Notes: a model not told the origin generated them from the sequence alone. Shown: positions 29,101-36,542, numbered from the stretch's first letter. The stretch is 36,588 nt of DNA from a bacterium (GCA_030647415.1 JAUSKB010000011.1:85858-122445), one strand, 5' to 3'. Numbers and translations are program-made.

Positions 29101-32100
29101 AAGGAGCGCGCCATCAGCCGGTGCGGCGTTGTCGTAGTACCGGATGACGCCTGAGGCGGTGGCGAGGTCAGTGTACGAGGAGGGGGTACCGCCAGTTGGT
29201 GAAGCGCACGTGCCCGTGCCTTTACCAACAAACTGGAGCTTGAAGTCCTGCCCCGATGTGGAAAGCGCGTTCGAGGCAACATGGAGGAGCATCCGAAGGC
29301 GAAAAGGAGTGCCTTGAGCGGGGGCAACCGCGGCAAGTTCTTCCGAACCGAATGTCGTGAACGTCGAAGGGGAGGACTGGTTGTTGTACTCGGTTTTTAT
29401 CCAGCCGCCATTGCGGGCGATATTGGAAACGCGGGCTTCATCTACTTGCCCGGTGAAATATCCGTCGGCACCAGCGGCCCAACTGTTTAATTTATAACTC
29501 CCGATGCGCCAATAACCGTTATAGTCCTGTGCTGTATTGCCACCAGTACCTTGAGAAACACCGTCAATATAGAGTGTGCCTACATTGCCGGCTGTATGAG
29601 TACCAACAGCGTGATGCCATAGTCCGTCAGTAAGCGTCGCAGTCGAAGAAACTATATTAGCAGCACCAGACCACCACCCAAAACGAATTTTCCCATCAGT
29701 GCCCATATAAATATGCCGGTCATAATTACTGGATGTTGTTCCAGTCTGGCCACTTTCAAAACCGATAATTCTGGTGCCGCCAGCTGTTGAGGTTTTAAAC
29801 CACGTCGAAATCGTAAAATCTTGGGAACTAGCAAGAGAGTTCGCCGTCGAAATATATTGGCTACTGGCACTGGTGAAACTTCCACTTCCGTCTATTTGCC
29901 CCGAAGTTGCTGTTGGAGCACTTTGTAGTGTTCCATTATTCGCATTACTCGTAGAATCGCTTGCAGTTAGTGTTGTGCCGTTGGGAAGGTGCCACACCCC
30001 TTTGTAGTTCGTGTCCCACACCCCCGTACTCGACGCCTGCGCCGTCGTCGTGGTATTCCCGTAGTAGAGGTAGAGCACCGTATCAGTGGAGGTGGCGAGC
30101 GAGGGTACCTTCACCCAGGCGACGAGCTCGCCGGTGCTCGAAGAGTACTTCTCGATCTCGTGCGAGAGCTTGGTCGTGCCGTCCGACGAGGTGAAGAGGA
30201 TGTCCGTACCGGAGGCGATGCCCACATGGCCCCCGTTCACCGTGTCCTTCCAAGCGGTTGTCGTGGCGGCGACAAGGACGGGGAAATCGGCGAGCGCGGC
30301 GGTGCCGGACACCTTCGTCTTGTCTATAGTGACAGTTGCACGGTAGGACCAGGAGGAGGAGTACCAAGAAACAGCGGAACCCGAGATCCTGGCACCAACT
30401 GAAGTGGCATTCACATTCTCGAACCAGTCGTATGCTGATTGGGTAAAGACTGGAGGCGTAAACATGGTCACCTCGGGAACCATGCTGTACGTGCCGAGGA
30501 CGGTAGAGGATGAGTAGACGGCACGGAAACAGTATGTCGCGCCCGCGGATGCAGACGCATCAACGAGCGAGAAGTCCCACTTACCGTCCTGCCCGGCAGA
30601 AATCGTCGAGGTTACAACAAAATTATTCGCCTCCTCGTACGTCTGGTTCACTACGGTATCGCCACCGTGCGTGGGATCACTGGAAGAGGCGGCGAGAAGA
30701 GTGCCATCGGCAGGTGCGGCGTTGTTATTGAACCGGATGGCGCCGGAGGAGGTCGCAACATCGGCGTACGTCTCCCCCGAGAAGCTCGTGTCGCACCCCC
30801 CCGGTGTCGAGGTCGCCATCTGGAGCTTGAAGGTGTCCGTTCCGGCGGTGGAGGTCGCGTTCGCAACGTGAAGAAGCATCCGGAGGCGGAAGGAGGAGCT
30901 CGCGGCAGTGAGGGTTGTCGAGGTGTTCAGCGCCGCGAGTGCCGCACCCACGGAGGTCGCATTCACATTCTCAAACCATCGAAATGCGGATTGGGTGTAG
31001 GCAGTAGTACCCGCCTCTTCCCCACCGAATGTCGTGAACGTCGAGGGCGAGGACTGGTTGTTGTACTCGGTGGCAATCCATCCAGAGGTGCGGGCGACAC
31101 TAGAAACGCGTACTTCGTCGAACACGCCATCGAAATACTCGCCCCACTGGTGGGATCCGCCGATAGACGAGGTGGAATTTAAATCATTAAGCGAACCTGT
31201 TCGAGCCGTAGTGGTGTTATCCTGTGCGCCATTCAGATATAGACGAACATTCGATCCGTCCCATGTAGCACCGAAGTAATACCATGTAGCTGTCGATAGT
31301 GTTGTATTCCCTTCATGGTTGTTCAGAGTTCCCGCAATACTGAGAGATAGGAGGACTTTATTATTATTACTCACCGTAGTCGAATACTCAATGTATGGAG
31401 TGTCAAATCGATCCCCATGGATGAATACCTTCTTGTGTACACCACCCGCGAGTGTGTCGGCTTTTAACCACGCGGTCACGGTGACCGAAGTATTCATATC
31501 AAGTGTCGAGGCACTAGAATCTCCTCGATCATTTGATCCATCGAAATTCACACCGCCGTTCATCTTCGCAGAAAGCTGGTCGCCCGAAACCATAGAACCA
31601 ACGGTGGTAAGGTGATGCGCGTTCGAAGTTGAATCGCGGAGCTGTGGTGCAGTACCTGCGGGGTTATCTTTCAGGTGCCACACCCCTTTGTAGTTCGTGT
31701 CCCACACCCCGGTACTACTCGACTGGTCGGCGGCCGAGGCGTTCCCGTAGTAGAGGTAAAGCACGGTGTCGGTGGAGGTGGCGAGCGAGGGTACCTTCAC
31801 CCAGGCGACGAGCTCGCCGGTGCTCGAAGAGTACTTCTCGATCTCGTGCGAGAGCTTGGTCGTGCCGTCCGACGAGGTGAAGAGGATGTCCGTACCGGAG
31901 GCGATGCCTACATGCCCAGAGAAGGAGGTGTGTTTCCAAGCGGTTGTCGTGGCGGCGACAAGGACGGGGAAATCGGCGAGCGCGGCGGTGCCGGACACCT
32001 TCGTCTTGTCTATGGTGACAGTTGCACGGTAGGACCAGGAGGAATCGTACCAAGCCGCGGATGCCTGTTGTACATCAAATGGTTTGAGCAGTTCCGGAAA

Positions 32101-32199
32101 AAACACCTTCGAGGCGAACCCGGAAAAAAGGAATGAAAAGATGACCACGCCGAGTATCCACGGTCGAATGAGCATCATGTTCAGCAGACGCGGTCGCAT
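26152..32199 (-). CDS. Giant secreted DUF2341/LamG/kelch-repeat protein
   Basis: About 2015 residues. From ATG 32199 a signal peptide (ILGVVIFSFLFSGFASKVF) is followed by: DUF2341 (about 49-173) and LamG-like lectin domain (174-396); a FENVNATSVGA beta module (397-590); DUF2341 (610-738) and LamG (739-951) set inside a second beta module that resumes at FRLRMLLHVAS (to 1113); a module like the 25150-26076 protein (from 1114), split by DUF2341 (1347-1466) and LamG (1467-1690) and ended at 1726; then six kelch-like repeats to the end (WTQATSSANW...GG...NDVWYSTDGI). DUF2341 and LamG domains bind glycans in known proteins. It is 11 bases from the stop of the gene before it. Longer N-terminal extension, lacking a signal peptide at its start, was refused. 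The composition is Ser/Thr-rich. There is no C-terminal anchor. Confidence 0.9.
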   Translation of the reverse strand: MRPRLLNMMLIRPWILGVVIFSFLFSGFASKVFFPELLKPFDVQQASAAWYDSSWSYRATVTIDKTKVSGTAALADFPVLVAATTTAWKHTSFSGHVGIASGTDILFTSSDGTTKLSHEIEKYSSSTGELVAWVKVPSLATSTDTVLYLYYGNASAADQSSSTGVWDTNYKGVWHLKDNPAGTAPQLRDSTSNAHHLTTVGSMVSGDQLSAKMNGGVNFDGSNDRGDSSASTLDMNTSVTVTAWLKADTLAGGVHKKVFIHGDRFDTPYIEYSTTVSNNNKVLLSLSIAGTLNNHEGNTTLSTATWYYFGATWDGSNVRLYLNGAQDNTTTARTGSLNDLNSTSSIGGSHQWGEYFDGVFDEVRVSSVARTSGWIATEYNNQSSPSTFTTFGGEEAGTTAYTQSAFRWFENVNATSVGAALAALNTSTTLTAASSSFRLRMLLHVANATSTAGTDTFKLQMATSTPGGCDTSFSGETYADVATSSGAIRFNNNAAPADGTLLAASSSDPTHGGDTVVNQTYEEANNFVVTSTISAGQDGKWDFSLVDASASAGATYCFRAVYSSSTVLGTYSMVPEVTMFTPPVFTQSAYDWFENVNATSVGARISGSAVSWYSSSWSYRATVTIDKTKVSGTAALADFPVLVAATTTAWKDTVNGGHVGIASGTDILFTSSDGTTKLSHEIEKYSSSTGELVAWVKVPSLATSTDTVLYLYYGNTTTTAQASSTGVWDTNYKGVWHLPNGTTLTASDSTSNANNGTLQSAPTATSGQIDGSGSFTSASSQYISTANSLASSQDFTISTWFKTSTAGGTRIIGFESGQTGTTSSNYDRHIYMGTDGKIRFGWWSGAANIVSSTATLTDGLWHHAVGTHTAGNVGTLYIDGVSQGTGGNTAQDYNGYWRIGSYKLNSWAAGADGYFTGQVDEARVSNIARNGGWIKTEYNNQSSPSTFTTFGSEELAAVAPAQGTPFRLRMLLHVASNALSTSGQDFKLQFVGKGTGTCASPTGGTPSSYTDLATASGVIRYYDNAAPADGALLAASSSDPTHGGDTVVNQTYEEANNFTNSQAAISAGQDGKWDFALVDNSAPTSTAFCFRAVKSDGTALDTYSVYPMITTSSSIPIFTPTVSNVVLNGGSAITLTENTSTTISVTATVTDVNGYADISYATSVIYRTGVTAACTADQNNCYRIASSSCPLSSCSGNSCTATCTTKLQYFTESTDDYGAYTQEDWRASVSGVDVGGLAGTATTSSGIELNSLLALDVTSSIDYGTLDANADTGSSNRKTTVVNTGNIPIDPDVSGTNLTSGAYSITAGQQKFSSSTFTYSSCTTCTALATTATSTDIALPRASSTSAWSYRMAITIDKTKVSGTVALADFPVLIAATTTAWKHTSFSGNVGVASGTDIYFTQSDGFTKLDHEIEKYSSSTGELVAWVRVPSLATSTDTVLYMYYGNASSTDQQNKTGVWDDNYVLVHHHEEQNAATTTDSTSKGNNGTSTGTGIPTATTTGKINGTIDFDGTTDLIDVQDSNSLDLTTNVTLSAWVNPTTLANTVMRVAGKIHTSCSSPYDAYSLGKTDATNNWTFDVGIDGTRYRIASPATITTNAWTYLTGVYDGVNMRIYENGVLSNSVGQAGNIGINTAPFRIGRDSCGGSAAYFPGRIDEIRLSSTTRSAAWILTEYNNQNSPSTFTTFGSEQSNTQNNTATADLRWGLAVPNGTVPGAYTGTNTFTAVSQINVGKTWTQATSSANWAVRYGHAALTYKNKLWVLGGISGFDFLNDVWYSTDGITWTQATSSANWGNRSYFQALVYDERMWVMGGTGGTVKNDVWYSTDGITWTQATSSANWAARQFFGATTFNGKMWVMGGTGGTVKNDVWYSTDGITWTQATSSANWAARNAFSSAVYNSKMWVFGGATSTEANWVNDVWYSTDGITWTQATSSANWAARERYVSYTFNNKVWVTGGYTGSAKNDVWYSTDGITWTQATSSANWAARYMSAGAVYRDQLWILGGLADTTKNDVWYSSP
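26251..27004 (-). repeat. Six near-identical DNA repeats encoding kelch-like units
   Basis: A block of about 70 bases beginning GCCGCCCAGTTCGCCGAGG recurs at 26251, 26391, 26541, 26681, 26829 and, shortened, 26969, every 140-150 bases. The block is almost unchanged while the sequence between copies differs. Confidence 0.95.
29995..30360 (-). repeat. Duplicated DUF2341 cassette, copy 2
   Basis: Nearly the same DNA as 31675-32042 (long exact stretches such as the part encoding TKVSGTAALADFPVLVAATT). A third copy at 27795-28155 is more diverged. Confidence 0.9.
31675..32042 (-). repeat. Duplicated DUF2341 cassette, copy 1
   Basis: Partner of 29995-30360. The high identity points to recent duplication or ongoing gene conversion. 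Confidence 0.9.
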
Positions 32200-32209
32200 C
32201 GTAGTGGTG

Positions 32210-32719
32210 TTATGGAATGATGAGGTTGAGCTGGCACACGGCGGACGTCGCCGTGCCATCTTCTTGCGTCTCCCGATACAGAAGCATCGCGCTGTACGAC
32301 CCGGACGGAGCATCTGATAGCGCGCGGATATCGAGCTCGGACGTGTCACCCCCCCTTCCCGCATCGGGATGGAGTGATGCGGTGACGCCGCGGGGCAGGT
32401 CGCCTACCAGGAGACGGTAGGGCGCGTCGGAACGGCTCGGAATACGGATGACGCGTTGCCTGACCGATGCCCCTCGTACCACCACCACCTCGAATGGCTC
32501 AACACGGCACCGCTGCATCCCTCCTCCAGAAAATTCTTCGAATGCCGGTTCGTCACGGGGAGGGAGCGCGGAACCGCCTCCCCGGCGCGATGCGGGAAGT
32601 ACGAACCACACGATCGCAATGAGCACGACGAATCCGAGCGCGGTAGTGATGCGCGGCGAGCGGGCAAGCCGGGAGAGCGTGTGCCAGTACGCGCGGAACT
32701 CACGGTGAATGAACTCCAT
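32210..32719 (-). CDS. Membrane-anchored small surface protein with a shared beta domain
   Basis: 169 residues: short cytosolic start, membrane helix (TTALGFVVLIAIVWFVLP at about 25-42) and an external beta domain (about 65-169). That domain is a paralogue of the C-terminus of the gene upstream: RCRVEPFEVVVVRGASVRQ and LLVGDLPRGVTASLHP against ACSIEPFSVGVPRGGMTNQ and LLTGKLPGGIHATFTP, with APSGSYSAMLLYRE against VPGSYSIIVAYRE. A pair of Cys is shared. ATG 32719 is preferred over a long Arg-rich extension because TACAAT (32729-32734) lies nine bases before it and the extension overlaps the previous gene. Its stop is 11 bases from the giant gene's ATG, which suggests coupled translation. Confidence 0.8.
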   Translation of the reverse strand: MEFIHREFRAYWHTLSRLARSPRITTALGFVVLIAIVWFVLPASRRGGGSALPPRDEPAFEEFSGGGMQRCRVEPFEVVVVRGASVRQRVIRIPSRSDAPYRLLVGDLPRGVTASLHPDAGRGGDTSELDIRALSDAPSGSYSAMLLYRETQEDGTATSAVCQLNLIIP

Positions 32720-32799
32720 ATGCTTTTCATTGTACCACCACCTCGCGCACTGCCGAACTCCCGCTCGAGAGCGGCATACGCGTGAACGGCGGCGGGTGC

Positions 32800-34731
32800 T
32801 CACTCGACCACGAGGTTCGCCTGGCACGTCGCAGTCGTGACCGCCCCGTCGGAAGACTGCTCGCGGTACGCGACGATGATGCTATATGACCCGGGCACCG
32901 CCGATGCGTCCGCGACGAAGTTCATGGTCGTGGACACATCACCGACCCCAAAGGGTGGGGTGAAAGTTGCGTGGATGCCGCCGGGGAGCTTGCCGGTAAG
33001 AAGCTGGAATGGAGCGCCGGGGTCGTTCGGGACCCGATAGACCATCTGGTTCGTCATACCACCGCGCGGGACGCCAACGGAGAACGGCTCGATGGAGCAC
33101 GCCTGGGAACCGATGGATGTAAATTCCGAATCGAGGAGAGGCACATTGGAGGGAATAGTGGTTACAATGGTGGGCTGTTCGACCTCACGTGGTTTCTTCT
33201 CCGCATCTTTATCCTCGTTCATGAGATCGGCAATTGAGAGCGAGCGTGTGTACCGCATCTCGAGAAACATGCCGTCTAGGTGCACCTCGGGGTACGGTTC
33301 CATGGTGGTGGAAATCCGTTCGATGCGAACCTGGAGGTGCGAAAGCGCATCAAGTGTCGTGATGGGTAGCTCGACGGTGAAATGCTCCCAGTTCGTGAGA
33401 TTGACCCTTCCAAGCTCGAACCACGTCCGCCCATCCATGCTGTAGGTTACTGCAAGGAAGTTCTCGTCCGGCACCACTTGAACCTCGACACGTTCGCTTG
33501 TCGAAGTGGCTTCCAGAGGCGAACCCTCTGTTGTTCCTGAGGTTTCGCCTCTGGGTTCGACTGGTGGTTGCTGCTCGCTGGATGTCGCATCAAACGGGAC
33601 GATGAGGGGGTTATCCGTCGAACCGGCTGGGGCGTTCGGGTCAATCAAAGGGGTTGGTTCCGTGGGAATGCGTTCGGTCGAAGTCGCCGGGGCAGGTTCC
33701 GCCGGAGGAGCTTCGGGTGCTGGCGGCGCAGTCACTGGCGGCTCATCAGCCGACGGAGCGACTCGTGGTGGCGTTTCGGGAGCGGGAGTTTCTGCGGGTG
33801 CCGACACCGGAGGATTTTCGGGTGGAGCTTCCTGCGCGTGGACCGCTCGTACAAGGCGCGCAAACAGCGCGGGCCTGCTTGATTGCGGTGCGGTCGATGT
33901 CGGTGCTGGTGGTTCGGAAGGTGCCGATTCCACCGGGAGCGGCTCCGAAACTGGAGGTGTTGGTTGTTCGTTTGTTGCTGGTGACTGCTCCGTGGGGGAT
34001 GATGTCGGTGAGACGGGTGGAATTTCCGAAACCGAAGGGGGCGGCAATGCTGGCGTCAATTGCCCGTCGGCCCCGACGTTTTCAGTCGGGGCTCCGACTC
34101 CAGCTTCGCTGGATGTCGGGGTCGTCAGTTGCTCGTTTGTCGTTTGTTCGTTTATTGCTGGCGACTGCCCTGTCGATGTCGCCGTGTTCGCCGCCTGTGA
34201 ATTATCCGCGTTCCCGTTGTGAGGTGTCGGTTGTAGGTCGTCTGTTACCGAAAGCACCCCCATGCGCCACACGATAGTGAGTCCTACCGAGTCGATTGAC
34301 TCGACGCTCGATGCCTCGAAAGACGGTGGAATGAATTCTCCACAAAAGATCGAGACACTCTCCGGGGCGATGTATGCCGACGTTTCCTCGGTAATTGCCG
34401 CACTGGAACTCCCCCACGATTCGGGGACGCTTTGCGCATGGCTGGCGTCGACCCAGGTGCCAAGACAGACGCCGGGGTAGAAATCCACGACTTCCGCATG
34501 GACCATGATGCCGGGCACCTGGAAGAACAGGGCGACGGCAAGCACAAGCGCAAGCGCCACCGCCTCGCGGCGGTATCGCCGCTCAATCGCCTTCCGCAGG
34601 TTCAGAATCGCAGGACCGCTGACGGAACTCCGGTCCGCCAGCCGATGGAAGCGCCACCACACGTGGTGGGGCTTTGTCGGTCGGACATCCAGCGTCCGTT
34701 TTTTTTGCTTCGTGCGACGAAAGAACCCCAT
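32800..34731 (-). CDS. Large membrane-anchored Pro/Thr-rich surface protein
   Basis: 643 residues. Arg/Lys-rich cytosolic N-terminus (1-53), one membrane segment (VALALVLAVALFFQVPGIMV, about 57-76), a beta segment (80-170), a long Pro/Ala/Thr/Glu-rich region (about 170-410), a lectin-like beta domain (VEVQVVPDENFLAVTYSMDGRTWFELG; VHLDGMFLEMRYTRS, 413-490), and a C-terminal beta domain like that of the next gene. The Pro-rich region carries a REP-like hairpin in frame (33513-33554) and other small palindromes. First gene of the surface run. Immediately upstream lies one of the 52-base repeats (34806-34857) with a TATAAT box that may serve as its promoter. Confidence 0.83.
   Translation of the reverse strand: MGFFRRTKQKKRTLDVRPTKPHHVWWRFHRLADRSSVSGPAILNLRKAIERRYRREAVALALVLAVALFFQVPGIMVHAEVVDFYPGVCLGTWVDASHAQSVPESWGSSSAAITEETSAYIAPESVSIFCGEFIPPSFEASSVESIDSVGLTIVWRMGVLSVTDDLQPTPHNGNADNSQAANTATSTGQSPAINEQTTNEQLTTPTSSEAGVGAPTENVGADGQLTPALPPPSVSEIPPVSPTSSPTEQSPATNEQPTPPVSEPLPVESAPSEPPAPTSTAPQSSRPALFARLVRAVHAQEAPPENPPVSAPAETPAPETPPRVAPSADEPPVTAPPAPEAPPAEPAPATSTERIPTEPTPLIDPNAPAGSTDNPLIVPFDATSSEQQPPVEPRGETSGTTEGSPLEATSTSERVEVQVVPDENFLAVTYSMDGRTWFELGRVNLTNWEHFTVELPITTLDALSHLQVRIERISTTMEPYPEVHLDGMFLEMRYTRSLSIADLMNEDKDAEKKPREVEQPTIVTTIPSNVPLLDSEFTSIGSQACSIEPFSVGVPRGGMTNQMVYRVPNDPGAPFQLLTGKLPGGIHATFTPPFGVGDVSTTMNFVADASAVPGSYSIIVAYREQSSDGAVTTATCQANLVVE
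33513..33554. repeat. REP-like hairpin, copy C, inside the Pro-rich surface gene
   Basis: Arms CCAGAGGCGAACCCTC (33513-33528) and GAGGTTTCGCCTCTGG (33539-33554), one mismatch, ten-base loop TGTTGTTCCT. Translated in frame. Confidence 0.88.
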
Positions 34732-34805
34732 GAATTAAGGTGTTTATTTTATTCTACCACATACTCGCCCGGCGGCAGTCACTAAAAACGGTACACATCA
34801 CTCAT

Positions 34806-34857
34806 GTGCCATCGCTCATATTATACCACAACAGATTCTACAGAGGCTTCGCCTCTG
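34806..34857. repeat. 52-base direct repeat, downstream copy (3' side of the RAYT gene)
   Basis: Same as 35512-35563 with one change (C for T). Contains a minus-strand TATAAT and ends in CAGAGGC-TTC-GCCTCTG, a half REP element. Confidence 0.92.
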
Positions 34858-34864
34858 TACCACG

Positions 34865-35518
34865 CTACCCAAAACTTAGCCATGAAAAAATGTCTGAAAC
34901 AAAATCGACCTCATTCGGGAAATATTTCGGGAATGAATCCCGTTCCAATACCGCCGCCGCCCGTCGGCGCTTCCCGGCATATTCCGGATAGCTCGAGTAC
35001 TGGTACTGTTCGATGAAGTCGAGTGCGGCGGGGCGATTAGCAACCCCTGAATCCCTCCATTCCGGATCGATGAGCTTCAGGGGGTTCAGGTGAATATACG
35101 CAAATAGGTATTTCAAATGTCGGTTTTTGTCCGTATGCACCGCCTTGAACACGCCCTGAAATAAGACACCGCTCCGCTTGTTCTTCGTGTTGAAATACAT
35201 GGTGTACGCGGTGGCAAGCTTCTGCATAAAAATACTTATGCCGTTCCCAACGCGTTGTCGAACGAGCAGATGAAAATGGTTGGGCATGAGACACCACGCA
35301 CCGATGTCGACCAGTGGAGCTCCACGATCGATGGCAAAAACCTCGGATAGGGGCATCTTTAGGTCGCGAATAAGCACCGGCTGACTGCCATTGCAAAGGT
35401 ATAGGAGCGCCACAAAACGATCGTAATCTCGCGAAGAAAGAAAAATCTTCCGCTTCTCAACGCCTCGGTTGTATAGATGGTAGTACTCACCGACAACAAA
35501 TGAGATCCGGCGTGCCAT
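34865..35518 (-). CDS. REP-associated tyrosine transposase (RAYT, IS200-like Y1)
   Basis: 217-residue single-strand DNA transposase of the TnpA-REP group, which cuts and moves REP hairpins. Evidence: N-terminal YYHLYNRGVEKRKIF (typical HxxNRG start), the HUH motif MPNHFHLLV with His81 and His83, the block GVLFQGVFKAVHTDKNRHLKYLFAYIHLNPLK with the likely catalytic Tyr near 141, and the late YQYSSYPEYAG. Length is normal. The ATG at 35518 is part of a 52-base direct repeat; TATAAT (35526-35531) lies seven bases before it. The REP-like hairpins at 5051, 8273 and 33513 share their right arm with these repeats, so they are the probable substrates. It appears intact. Confidence 0.9.
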   Translation of the reverse strand: MARRISFVVGEYYHLYNRGVEKRKIFLSSRDYDRFVALLYLCNGSQPVLIRDLKMPLSEVFAIDRGAPLVDIGAWCLMPNHFHLLVRQRVGNGISIFMQKLATAYTMYFNTKNKRSGVLFQGVFKAVHTDKNRHLKYLFAYIHLNPLKLIDPEWRDSGVANRPAALDFIEQYQYSSYPEYAGKRRRAAAVLERDSFPKYFPNEVDFVSDIFSWLSFG

Positions 35519-35563
35519 CGCTCATATTATACCACAACAGATTCTACAGAGGTTTCGCCTCTG
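35512..35563. repeat. 52-base direct repeat, upstream copy (promoter and start of RAYT)
   Basis: Carries the RAYT start codon, TATAAT (35526-35531) and the half REP element AGAGGTTTCGCCTCTGG. Repeat distance from 34806 is 706 bases. Confidence 0.92.
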
Positions 35564-35567
35564 GGAT

Positions 35568-36164
35568 CTAGAGGGACTTGTCGAGCGCGACAAGTGCTTG
35601 GCCAGCGGCACCGTTCAGCTCGTTGATACGGGTCGCGCTCCGGTTCACCTCATCCACGGCGGCTTTCAGCGAGTCACTTCGGTCCTTCCCTGTTTCATCG
35701 GCTGTCGCAGACGAAACTATGTCGAAAAATATGCCCAGATTCGCGGTGTATGTCAGGTACTCGTCGGCAACGGCAAGCTGAGCGGCAACCGCCTCGAATG
35801 CCAGCCGCTGGCTCTGAGATGATACGATGTCCCCGAGCGATTCTGCGAGCGAGGCGAGCCGGTTCGTCAGCGTGACCGCGGCCTGCCGTGCCGCCTCGTT
35901 CCTCTCGCGTGCTTCGACAATGCGCAAAAGTGCTGTTGCATGTTCTCCGACCCGCTCGGTAGCGTTGATTTCGCCGACAAGCCGTCGGACCTCATCGGCC
36001 AGTCGGACCACCTCCTCACTCGCGGCCGCCGCATCGGTGCGGGCGGCACTGAAGCGCCCTGGTAAAACAACGGGTTCGCGGGCGGCACGCCATACATACA
36101 CGCCAGCGCTGAGCGTGACAACCGTGACCACTCCAAGCATGATTCGTTTAGCCCGAATTTTCAT
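35568..36164 (-). CDS. Membrane-anchored coiled-coil hypothetical protein
   Basis: 198 residues: basic start MKIRAKR, one membrane helix (IMLGVVTVVTLSAGVYVW), then an almost wholly helical Ala/Glu/Arg-rich external part with heptad character (ASEEVVRLADEVRRLVGEINATERV; QAAVTLTNRLASLAESLGDIV; DSLKAAVDEVNRSATRINEL). Not recognised; resembles the sensor-like four-helix bundles of surface receptors, but lacks a signalling domain. The frame continues to 36335 through the copied tRNA segment, which is why ATG 36164 is chosen. A TATGAT box is at 36187-36192. Confidence 0.72.
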   Translation of the reverse strand: MKIRAKRIMLGVVTVVTLSAGVYVWRAAREPVVLPGRFSAARTDAAAASEEVVRLADEVRRLVGEINATERVGEHATALLRIVEARERNEAARQAAVTLTNRLASLAESLGDIVSSQSQRLAFEAVAAQLAVADEYLTYTANLGIFFDIVSSATADETGKDRSDSLKAAVDEVNRSATRINELNGAAGQALVALDKSL

Positions 36165-36241
36165 ACGAAAAGGCAAAAGTGCGGCTATCATATCACGGTG
36201 CCACATGCCTACACAACAACTACTCAATACTATTGACCCGG

Positions 36242-36279
36242 GAGCGGGTAAGGGGAATCGGACCCCTGTCATCAGCTTG
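36242..36279 (-). repeat. Copy of the tRNA-Gly 3' half
   Basis: 38 bases matching 36352-36389 with one change, exactly 110 bases apart and in the same orientation. It contains the T-arm and 3' acceptor strand but no D-arm. Confidence 0.9.
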
Positions 36280-36352
36280 TCCCGCAACGATGCGGCAAGC
36301 GGAGCGAGCCCATCTGGTTGCGAGGATCCCGCCAATTCTGTCCTGTGGTGTG

Positions 36353-36423
36353 AGCGGGTAAGGGGAATCGAACCCCTGTCATCAGCTTGGAAAGCTGAGG
36401 TAATGCCATTATACGATACCCGC
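36353..36423 (-). tRNA. tRNA-Gly (TCC)
   Basis: Acceptor GCGGGTA/TACCCGC, anticodon stem TCAGC/GCTGA with loop TTTCCAA, T-arm AGGGG/CCCCT. CCA is not encoded. The 3' half is copied 110 bases downstream. Confidence 0.93.
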
Positions 36424-36542
36424 GACGATCCGGAATTAGTCTAACTCATAGCCCTCCACAACAACAAGAGGACGTTCCAGCTCATTGAAACTGTTACCGA
36501 GCGAGGAGTGTATAGCTCATAAATGGGTTACCGTGGTCACCT
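36424..36542. other. Spacer before the truncated right-end gene
   Basis: No gene seen. Two GTTACCG words (36492 and 36523 areas) and the small hairpin TGGTC-ACCTA-TGACCA near 36531 could belong to the end of an insertion sequence. Confidence 0.35.

Noticed and set aside
32200-32364. 55-codon N-terminal extension of the giant protein
   Set aside because: Lies over the preceding gene and would bury the signal peptide.
36165-36335. 57-codon N-terminal extension of the coiled-coil protein
   Set aside because: Runs through the copied tRNA-Gly segment and puts extra sequence before a normal basic start and membrane helix.
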